DNA from: Streptomyces griseus
GTDB lineage: Bacteria > Actinomycetota > Actinomycetes > Streptomycetales > Streptomycetaceae
Length of the DNA: 64,000 bases
Direction: 5' to 3'
Assembly (NCBI RefSeq): GCF_001715295.1
Contig: NZ_MDKB01000005.1
Span: 311,645-375,644, forward strand
The number at the start of each line of letters is the position of its first letter. Position 1 is the first letter of the stretch. A program made the position numbers and the translations under genes. The notes beneath the pieces are model-generated. The model had not been told where the DNA came from and did not search any database. It saw only the letters and a list, made by a program, of their open reading frames with translations. Shown one piece after another: positions 58,738 through 64,000 of the stretch.

Positions 58738-59406
58738 GTGTTGATGCCCCGTCGGACCACGCGCGTGCGCGCAACCTCTCTGGCGACGGTGCTCGTCGCC
58801 GCCGTACTGGCCGTGGGCGCCTGCGACGACGGCGGCTCCGGGGACGGGGCGAAGGCCGGGCCTGACAAGGAGCTCACGGTGGTGGCCCCCGGGAAGCCCG
58901 GCGAGCCGGCCAGGACACTGACGGCCGAGGACGCGGCGAAGGCCGCGGGGGACGACACCCCCAACTCCGCCGATTTCCGGTACGCCCGGATGATGATCGC
59001 GCATCACGAGCAGGCACTCGTGCTCACCTCCCTCGTCCCCGGCCGGGCGGCCTCGCCTTCCGTCGAACGGCTCGCGGAGCGCATCTCGGGGGGCCAGAAG
59101 CCGGAGATAGGCGCTATGGAGGGGTGGCTGAAGAACAACGGCGGCGAGGGCCGTGCGGAGACCCACGACCACTCCACGATGCCGGGCATGGCGACCGAGG
59201 CCCAGCTGGACCGTTTGCGTGCGGCGCGGGGCAAGGCGTTCGACCAGCTGTTCCTGGAGCTGATGATCACCCACCACCAGGGGGCGGTCACCATGGCGGC
59301 CGAGGCACTCGCGGACGGCAACAACGTCCTGGTCGAGGAGATGGCCAACGACGTGATGGCCCAGCAGACGGTGGAGATCGACCGGATGCGGGGACTGATG
59401 TCCTGA
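58738..59406 (+). CDS. DUF305 lipoprotein
   Basis: A 222-residue lipoprotein: basic N-terminus, hydrophobic segment (ATVLVAAVLAVGAC) with a lipobox ending at Cys, then a four-helix-bundle DUF305 domain with paired HH motifs (RMMIAHHEQALVL and ELMITHHQGAVTMA) and a Met/His-rich HDHSTMPGM. The His and Met pattern suggests copper or another metal as ligand, as inferred for the family. The GTG at 58738 follows GGAGGTCGCC; an ATG at 58744 is also possible. It is divergent from the LVIVD gene. Confidence 0.92.
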   Translation: MLMPRRTTRVRATSLATVLVAAVLAVGACDDGGSGDGAKAGPDKELTVVAPGKPGEPARTLTAEDAAKAAGDDTPNSADFRYARMMIAHHEQALVLTSLVPGRAASPSVERLAERISGGQKPEIGAMEGWLKNNGGEGRAETHDHSTMPGMATEAQLDRLRAARGKAFDQLFLELMITHHQGAVTMAAEALADGNNVLVEEMANDVMAQQTVEIDRMRGLMS

Positions 59407-59485
59407 CGGCGCCCCCGGCCCCGTTCCGCCGGAACCTGGGGCGAGAACCGGCCGTGAAGGAGCGGGAGCGTTCCAGGCGCGGTTT

Positions 59486-59501
59486 CCCGCCCACGGGCGG
59501 G
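59486..59501 (+). terminator. Short hairpin after the DUF305 gene
   Basis: CCCGCCC/GGGCGGG, a 7-bp stem with a 2-nt loop, about 80 bp beyond the stop codon. Confidence 0.5.
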
Positions 59502-59537
59502 GCCTGACGCCGAAGCCGTGCCGCTGACCGGTCGCCA

Positions 59538-59695
59538 GGGCGTGTTCCGGAAGGAGCGTCGTCCGGCCGGAGGGCAGGCCGGGCGGCCCCGGTGCGGGCG
59601 ATCGCCGGGCGGAGCGCCGCCCCGGTGGACCAGCGGCCGGGACGACCCCGGCGACGCGGCGAGGGCCGCGGCCGTCGTCCCGCGGCCGCGGGACT
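59538..59695. mobile_element. MITE-like element, diverged copy with right end lost
   Basis: Sequence from GGGCGTGTTCCGGAAG onward parallels the element at 28428-28600: shared blocks include GAGCGTCGTC, CGGAGGGCAGGCC, GCGATCGC, GGCGGAG and GACGCGGCGAG. The right terminal inverted repeat is missing; similarity ends near GCGGGACT just before the ArsR stop codon. It lies between the convergent DUF305 and ArsR genes. Confidence 0.7.
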
Positions 59696-59699
59696 GATC

Positions 59700-60086
59700 T
59701 CAGCCCTGGAGGCCGGCCGTCTCGGGGGCGTCTGTCCGCGCGTCCGCCGCCAGACGCTTCGCCTGCAGGTCGGCCGCCCCGAGGACACTGTCCAGGAGGC
59801 CGGGGAAGAGGGTGTCGAGGTCGTCCGTGCGCAGTCCGCTCAGCTTCGCCGTGCCGCGGTAGAACTGCTGGATGACACCGCTCTCGCGCAGCACCCGGAA
59901 GTGGTGCGTGCTGGTGGACTTGGACACCGGGAGGTCGAAGCGGGAGCAGGCCAGCTCGTCGGCGTCGTGGGCGAGCTGGCGCACGATGCGCAGCCGTATC
60001 GGGTCGGAGAGCGCGTGCAGTACACCTTCGACGCGGATCTCCTCGCGCGAGGGATGGGCGAGCGCACGGCCGGCGTTCGACGTCAC
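59700..60086 (-). CDS. ArsR-family transcriptional regulator
   Basis: A 128-residue winged-helix regulator: VEGVLHALSDPIRLRIVRQLAHDADELACSRFDLPVSKSTSTHHFRVLRESGVIQQFYRGTAKLSGLRTDDLDTLFPGLLDSVL. It lacks the ELCVCD-type metal site; a lone Cys in DELACSRFD, near the position of that motif, could serve as a thiol sensor. An ATG at 60116 lies in the presumed -10 hexamer (TACAAT), so the GTG at 60086, preceded by CTGGAG, is preferred. It probably represses its own gene and the OYE gene through TACGA-N6-TCGTA sites. Confidence 0.88.
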   Translation of the reverse strand: MTSNAGRALAHPSREEIRVEGVLHALSDPIRLRIVRQLAHDADELACSRFDLPVSKSTSTHHFRVLRESGVIQQFYRGTAKLSGLRTDDLDTLFPGLLDSVLGAADLQAKRLAADARTDAPETAGLQG

Positions 60087-60118
60087 AGTGGCTCCAGTTC
60101 GTCCAGGTAGACCCATTG

Positions 60119-60134
60119 TACGAGAGCTGTCGTA
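60119..60134. promoter_or_regulatory. ArsR operator, copy in the arsR-type gene promoter
   Basis: TACGAGAGCTGTCGTA: inverted TACGA/TCGTA arms with a 6-bp centre. It overlaps a TACAAT hexamer at 60119-60114 (minus strand) that would be the -10 of the regulator gene, and lies in the 51-bp gap after the methyltransferase gene. Confidence 0.8.
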
Positions 60135-60137
60135 ATT

Positions 60138-60866
60138 CTACTGCCGGGTGGCCACGACGAGGCGGGCGCGGGGGCTGCCGTCGGGTGTGCGGCCCAGCTC
60201 CTCCAGCGGGAGCAGCCGTACCGAGAATCCGGTCCGTTCGAGATCGCCCGTCACCTCGGTGAGCGGGAACGTGCGGTAGTACATGACGAACCGGGGGCTC
60301 CACAGCGCGTTGCGCACCCGCATGGCCGCGTCGAAGCCGAGCAGCGACCAGTAGGCCCGCGAGCCCACCTGGGGCGGCGCGCCGACCGGGAAGGCGAACG
60401 TGCCGCCCGGCCGCAGCGACGCACGCACCTGGGCGAAGAGGCCGGGACGCTGCTGCGGCAGGAAGTGCCCGAACGCCCCGAAGCTCAGGGCGAGGTCGAA
60501 GACGGGGGCGAAGGGCAGCGCCCGCGCGTCGGCCCGCACCCAATCGACGGCGGGTCCCCCGGCGTCCCCGGTACGCGCCGACCGTGCCACGGCGAGCATG
60601 CCCGCACTGAAGTCGACACCGGTGACACGCTCCCGGCACAGGCCGCGCAGGACCCCCACCCCCGCTCCGGTGCCGCAGCAGACGTCCAGGCCGCGGTCGA
60701 ACGGCCCGAGCGGGCGCACCGCCCGGGCGACCGCTTCGAGCACCCTGTCGGGGGTCCGGTAGGGCGACCGGTCGAACTTCGGGGCGAGCAGGTCGTACCC
60801 GCGCATCGTCGAGGAGAGCGCCTGTACGGCCAGTTCGCGGAAGGTGGGGCCCTGTGGAGTGGACAT
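60138..60866 (-). CDS. Class I SAM-dependent methyltransferase
   Basis: A 242-residue methyltransferase with motif I GLDVCCGTGAGVGVLRGLC, motif post-I VTGVDFSAGMLAVAR, motif II ADARALPFAPVFDLALSFGAFGHFLPQ and motif III RASLRPGGTFAFPV. The acceptor is unknown; small-molecule or quinone-like substrates are common for this group. The ATG at 60866 has a TACCCT hexamer 8 nt upstream, so it may be leaderless. It lies between OYE (30-bp gap) and ArsR genes on the same strand. Confidence 0.92.
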   Translation of the reverse strand: MSTPQGPTFRELAVQALSSTMRGYDLLAPKFDRSPYRTPDRVLEAVARAVRPLGPFDRGLDVCCGTGAGVGVLRGLCRERVTGVDFSAGMLAVARSARTGDAGGPAVDWVRADARALPFAPVFDLALSFGAFGHFLPQQRPGLFAQVRASLRPGGTFAFPVGAPPQVGSRAYWSLLGFDAAMRVRNALWSPRFVMYYRTFPLTEVTGDLERTGFSVRLLPLEELGRTPDGSPRARLVVATRQ

Positions 60867-60895
60867 CGGGCCCCAGGGTACCGGCCGGCCCTCCG

Positions 60896-62002
60896 TCAGA
60901 CGGCGTAGCCGTACTGTTCGGGAGCCCGCACGTCACCTCCGAGCGCACGCGCCGCACTGCGGGCGAAGTACGGGTCGCGCAGCAGTTCCCTGCCGAGCAG
61001 CACGGCGTCCGCGCTGCCGTCGGCGAGGATCTTCTCGGCCTGGACGGGGTCGGTGATGAGCCCGACCGCGGCCACCGGGAGGCCGGTCTCCGCGCGCACC
61101 CGGGCGGCGAACGGCACCTGGTAGCCCGGCTCCACGGGGATCCGCGCCTTGGGGGCGAGTCCTCCGGTCGAGACGTCCAGCAGGTCGACGCCGTGGGCGC
61201 GCAGTTCACGTGCGAGGCGGACCGTGTCGTCGGCGGTCCATCCCTCACGCTCGTCGTCCGCGTTCTCGGTCAGCCAGTCAGTGGCGGAGACGCGGAAGAA
61301 CAGCGGCAGCTCCTCGGGCCACACGGCCCGTACGGCGTCCACGACCTCCAGGGCGAAGCGGATCCGGTTCTCGAAGGAGCCGCCGTAGGCGTCCGTGCGG
61401 TGGTTGCTGTGCGGGGAGAGGAACTGGCCGATGAGATAGCCGTGGGCGCCGTGGATCTCCGCGACCTGGAAACCGGCCGCGAGTGCGCGGCGGGCGGCGT
61501 CGGCGAAGTGGCCGACGATCTCCTGGATGCCCTCCACGGTCAGCTCGGCGGGGACGGGGTGGCCCTCGTCGTACGGGAGGGGGCTCGGGGCGACCGGCTG
61601 CCAGCCCTCGCCTCCCTGGGCCCCGGCAGGGAGGGGGCCTCCGCCGCGCCAGGGGCGGTCGGTCGAGGCCTTGCGGCCGGCGTGCGCGAGCTGGATGCCG
61701 GGGACGGTGCCCTGCCGGGTGAGGAAGTTGGTGACACGGCGGAAGGCGTCCCTCTGCCGGTCGTTCCAGATCCCCAGGTCGGCAGGGCTGATCCTGCCCT
61801 CGGGGCTCACCGCGGTCGCCTCCACGAGGACGAGGCCGGTTCCGCCCGCCGCGCGGGCTGCGTAGTGCGTGAAGTGCCAGTCGTTGGGCACGCCGGCCTC
61901 CGGCCCGGACGTCTCCGCGCTGTACTGGCACATGGGCGCCATCCAGATGCGGTTGGGCACGGACAGCGAGCGCAGGGCGTAGGGGTCGAAAAGTGAACTC
62001 AC
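60896..62002 (-). CDS. NADH:flavin oxidoreductase, Old Yellow Enzyme (YqjM-like)
   Basis: A 368-residue FMN-dependent TIM-barrel ene-reductase. It has the YqjM-type N-terminus LFDPYALRSLSVPNRIWMAPMCQYSAE with its Cys, IQLAHAGRKAS, the catalytic segment AEIHGAHGYLIGQFLSPHSNHRTDAYGGSFENRIRF, LFFRVSATDWL and the FMN phosphate loop DAVLLGRELLRDPYFA. The Cys near the flavin is a redox switch in YqjM. These enzymes reduce electrophilic enones and quinones. The GTG at 62002 follows GCGGAGACCC. Three TACGA-N6-TCGTA-type sites upstream match that of the ArsR gene, which implies joint regulation. Confidence 0.95.
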   Translation of the reverse strand: MSSLFDPYALRSLSVPNRIWMAPMCQYSAETSGPEAGVPNDWHFTHYAARAAGGTGLVLVEATAVSPEGRISPADLGIWNDRQRDAFRRVTNFLTRQGTVPGIQLAHAGRKASTDRPWRGGGPLPAGAQGGEGWQPVAPSPLPYDEGHPVPAELTVEGIQEIVGHFADAARRALAAGFQVAEIHGAHGYLIGQFLSPHSNHRTDAYGGSFENRIRFALEVVDAVRAVWPEELPLFFRVSATDWLTENADDEREGWTADDTVRLARELRAHGVDLLDVSTGGLAPKARIPVEPGYQVPFAARVRAETGLPVAAVGLITDPVQAEKILADGSADAVLLGRELLRDPYFARSAARALGGDVRAPEQYGYAV

Positions 62003-62075
62003 GGGGGTCTCCGCTTCCTCGGGGCGCGACGGCGGGCAGGGTGGGTCGTCCGGAACACGCCGGACCACCGCTTCG

Positions 62076-62142
62076 TACGAGATTCATCGTACTACGAGAA
62101 TCACCGTACTACGGCGGTCCTCGAATTACGAAGCCTCTCGTA
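62076..62142. promoter_or_regulatory. Triple ArsR operator upstream of the OYE gene
   Basis: TACGAGATTCATCGTA (62076-62091), TACGAGAATCACCGTA (62093-62108, one mismatch in the right arm) and TACGAAGCCTCTCGTA (62127-62142) share TACGA-N6-TCGTA with the site at 60119-60134. The first two are 17 bp apart. Confidence 0.85.
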
Positions 62143-62170
62143 CGAACCCGACGCGGCGGGCCGCCCCGGC

Positions 62171-62578
62171 TCAGCCGCCCCCGGGGCGCCCCCGCCGGCG
62201 CAGGCTGATCCCCGCGTCCCCCGCGTACAGCTGACTCCAGCTGCGCCCGCCGCCGGAGCTCCAGGTCACCTGGACGTTCTCCCCGTCCGTCCGGACGGCC
62301 TCCACCGTCATGAAGCGGTCCGCGTCCCGCACGTCACCGGGCTCCAGATCGCGCGCCTGGACCGTGACGGGCTCCGCCGTGCCGGCGCTCTCCGCCTCGG
62401 CGGCCGCCCGGAGAAGCGCGGCGGCGAGTTCTCTGGCCGCGGCCGGGGAGCAGGACCAGGCGGCACGGACCGACGGGCCCTCGACCAGGATGCCGACCCC
62501 GGGCGCCCCCTCCGCCGGGGCGGGGACCACCTCCAGCGTCCCGCCACTCCCCTCGGTGTCCTGGAACCCGATACCCAT
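62171..62578 (-). CDS. Hypothetical protein
   Basis: A 135-residue soluble protein with two parts: an N-terminal beta-rich region (LEVVPAPAEGAPGVGILVEGPSVRAAWSCSPAAARELAAALLRAAAEAE) and a C-terminal region that could be a small domain (VTVQARDLEPGDVRDADRFMTVEAVRTDGENVQVTWSSGGGRSWSQLYAGDAGISL). I do not recognise it. The ATG follows GAGGAGGCGCGGG. It lies between the OYE promoter region and a GH3 gene on the same strand. Confidence 0.7.
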   Translation of the reverse strand: MGIGFQDTEGSGGTLEVVPAPAEGAPGVGILVEGPSVRAAWSCSPAAARELAAALLRAAAEAESAGTAEPVTVQARDLEPGDVRDADRFMTVEAVRTDGENVQVTWSSGGGRSWSQLYAGDAGISLRRRGRPGGG

Positions 62579-62605
62579 CCCGCGCCTCCTCGTACTGCCG
62601 TCCCG

Positions 62606-62627
62606 CTCCGGCTCGGCCGAGCCGGAG
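62606..62627. repeat. Perfect 22-bp palindrome
   Basis: Arms CTCCGGCTCGG and CCGAGCCGGAG meet with no spacer, 28 bp before the start of the hypothetical gene and beyond the end of the GH3 gene. It may be the terminator of the GH3 transcript. The rest of the 62579-62867 gap shows nothing else of note. Confidence 0.6.
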
Positions 62628-62867
62628 GCCTTCCGGCGGGCCCAGAGGGCTGGGCTTGAGGCCGCCGGGGTCCACCACGGGGTGCTGCGACACCACCATG
62701 GGGTCGGCCCTCCGGAATTCCAGCACATGCGCCCCCGGGGCGGCCGACGCGCTGCACGTGACGGGCCGGTTCGGGTTGCGGGGACGCGTCCGGGGAGTCC
62801 ATCGGTACGGAGAAGGGCGACGCGCCCGGCCTTCGAAAGTTTCGACCCCCTCCCCGCATTCCCGCCG

Positions 62868-64000
62868 TTACGCGGACCCCTCCGCCTCGGCGGGTACCGG
62901 CTCCACGGAAGTCGTGCAGACCATCTGGCGCCGGTGGTCCACCGCGCGCTCCGGCCCGACCAGCCGCAGCCGCACCGTGTGCCGGACGTCCGCGGGGTCG
63001 CTGGAGGACGCGAAGCGTAGTTCCAGCTCACCCGGTTCGACGATCCGGTGTCCGCCGGCCCCGGTGAACGACACCAGGTCGGCGTGGAAGCGGAAGCGCA
63101 CCCGGCGGGCCTCCCCTGCCGCGAGCGGCACGCGTGCGTAGCCGATGAGCCGGGATTCCGGGCGCGTGGTCTGGGCGACGGGGTCGTGGACGTAGAGCTG
63201 GACCACCTCGGCCCCGTCCCGGTCACCGGTGTTGCGGACCGTCAGGTCCAGGTCCGTGGCGCCGTCCGTGGGCAGCTCCGTGGGCACCTCGGGGCCGGGC
63301 TCCCAGGTGAAGGAGGTGTACGAGAGCCCGTGACCGAAGGGGTAGAGCGGCGTGGGGTCGAGGTTGCTGACCCCGTTGGCCAGGCCCAGCGGGGGCTGCA
63401 GGTAGGTCCACGGCTGCCCGCCGGGACCGTCGGGGACGCCGATCGGCAGCCGCCCCGAGGGATTGACCCGCCCCGAGAGGACCCCCGCCAGAGCGGAGCC
63501 GCCTTCCTCCCCCGGGAAGAAGGCCTGCACGCAGCCGGCCAGCCGGTCCGCCCGGCCGCCGAGTGCGTACGTACGTCCCGTCAGCAGGACCAGGACGACG
63601 GGGGTGCCCGTCGCGAGCAGCGCGTCGAGGAGCCCGGCCTGGTGACCGGGGAGTGCCAGGTCCGCCGCGTCGCAGCCCTCGCCGGAGGTGCCGCGGCCGA
63701 ACAGCCCGGCCCGGTCGCCGAGTACGGCGACACAGACGTCGGCTCCGGCCGCGAGCGCCGCGGCGCCCTCGATCCCGGAGGCGTCCGGACCGTCCACGTC
63801 GCAGCCCTGCGCGTAGTCGATGCCGGCGCCCGGGAACTCCTCGCGGAGCGCCTCCAGCAGGGTCGGCACGGCGATGCCCATCGGGGATCCGGGGTGCTGG
63901 ACACCGACGTGGCTCGGGAAGGAGTAGCAGCCGAGCATCGCCAGCGGGTCGTCGGCGCGCGGTCCGACGACCGCGATCCGGCCGGTGCCCCTCAGCGGCA
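62868..64000 (-). CDS. Glycoside hydrolase family 3 protein, C-terminal part (truncated by window edge)
   Basis: The frame is open to the window edge, giving the last 377 codons or so of a GH3 beta-glucosidase/xylosidase-type enzyme. Visible are the C-terminal alpha/beta sandwich (IAVVGPRADDPLAMLGCYSFPSHV, DYAQGCDVDG, GADVCVAVLGDRAGLFGRGTSGEGCDAADLALPGHQ with the acid-base region, VVLVLLTGRTYALG, QAFFPGEEGGSALAGVLSGRVNPSGRLPIGVP, LYPFGHGLSYTSF) and a fibronectin III-like domain (about 140 residues; LDLTVRNTGDRDGAEVVQLYVHD). The N-terminal catalytic barrel with the nucleophile is outside the window. No signal peptide can be judged. Confidence 0.92.
   Translation of the reverse strand, partial: PLRGTGRIAVVGPRADDPLAMLGCYSFPSHVGVQHPGSPMGIAVPTLLEALREEFPGAGIDYAQGCDVDGPDASGIEGAAALAAGADVCVAVLGDRAGLFGRGTSGEGCDAADLALPGHQAGLLDALLATGTPVVLVLLTGRTYALGGRADRLAGCVQAFFPGEEGGSALAGVLSGRVNPSGRLPIGVPDGPGGQPWTYLQPPLGLANGVSNLDPTPLYPFGHGLSYTSFTWEPGPEVPTELPTDGATDLDLTVRNTGDRDGAEVVQLYVHDPVAQTTRPESRLIGYARVPLAAGEARRVRFRFHADLVSFTGAGGHRIVEPGELELRFASSSDPADVRHTVRLRLVGPERAVDHRRQMVCTTSVEPVPAEAEGSA

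Noticed and set aside
60086..60116. ATG at 60116 as start of the ArsR protein
   Set aside because: It overlaps the TACAAT hexamer and the operator edge, and the extra residues are not part of the family; the GTG at 60086 has a ribosome site.
62868..63938. The ATG at 63938 as the start of a complete GH3-type protein
   Set aside because: The frame stays open to the window edge and encodes a conserved GH3 segment before that ATG, so the gene is cut by the window rather than starting there.
1..64000. CRISPR arrays, tRNA and rRNA genes
   Set aside because: No regularly spaced short repeats, no cloverleaf-like sequence with a TTCGAnTC arm in a suitable context, and no rRNA-like stretch were seen.

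Overview
The window is high-GC actinobacterial DNA and reads as a Streptomyces (or very close relative) chromosome segment. The support is dense G/C-ending codon use, many GTG/TTG starts, and families typical of that genus (DUF6643-type and DUF5134-type proteins, an Rv1733c-like membrane protein, a SCO4225-like membrane protein, TerD, DUF6421, hopene-associated HpnB glycosyltransferase). I saw no tRNA, rRNA, CRISPR array, intact transposase or phage gene, and no in-frame TTA codon while reading the called genes. Mobile traces are limited to two copies of a small MITE-like element and a few short repeats.

Layout. 1-2800: a ferric-reductase-like membrane gene (cut by the window edge) divergent from an OmpR-type two-component pair, with a paired inverted operator between them. 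2801-8214: an MFS exporter divergent from a cst-like reactive-sulfur operon: a frameshifted rhodanese, a CstB-like persulfide dioxygenase-rhodanese, a rhodanese/DUF2892 protein, a TauE exporter and a CstR-like repressor, with four 16-bp ATACCC...GGTAT operators. 8478-12286: a B3/4-domain protein, a small membrane protein, an MHS transporter preceded by direct repeats, and a NUDIX protein. 12296-16664: apolipoprotein N-acyltransferase, a PH-like membrane protein, a glutamate-racemase-like enzyme and HpnB. 16683-21449: TerD, GNAT, a 1-kb region without a clear gene, a Pro/Gln-rich DUF6643 protein and a MOSC protein.

21699-30288: an Rv1733c-like membrane protein; a beta-helix/AAA+ fusion that overlaps, tail to tail, a multi-TM alpha/beta hydrolase whose catalytic motifs lie about 600 residues apart; a DeoR regulator; a MITE; an SRPBCC protein; and a Cds1-like PLP enzyme. 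30517-44242: an anti-sigma-type ATPase, a TetR gene with its operator and a DUF4865 partner, a ROK repressor facing an MFS gene, geranylgeranyl-reductase-like and M20 peptidase genes, a kinase-NUDIX fusion, a ROK sugar kinase facing a LacI regulator, and a DUF6986 aldolase-like protein. 44411-51755: EtfBA, flavin reductase, thioredoxin-like protein, acyltransferase, then the DUF6421-SDR-threonine aldolase operon. 52003-64000: glycerophosphodiesterase, GNAT, DUF5134/M56/PAP2/HAD genes, a small protein, a divergent LVIVD/DUF305 pair, a second MITE copy, an ArsR regulator with a methyltransferase and an Old Yellow Enzyme that share a TACGA-N6-TCGTA operator, a small unknown gene and the 3' part of a GH3 glycosidase.

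The clearest functional units are the sulfur operon (sensor, oxidation, export), the ArsR/OYE electrophile-response unit, and electron transfer (EtfBA next to a flavin reductase and a thioredoxin-like protein). At least eleven start codons sit 6-7 nt after a -10-like hexamer, which points to leaderless transcription of many single genes here.
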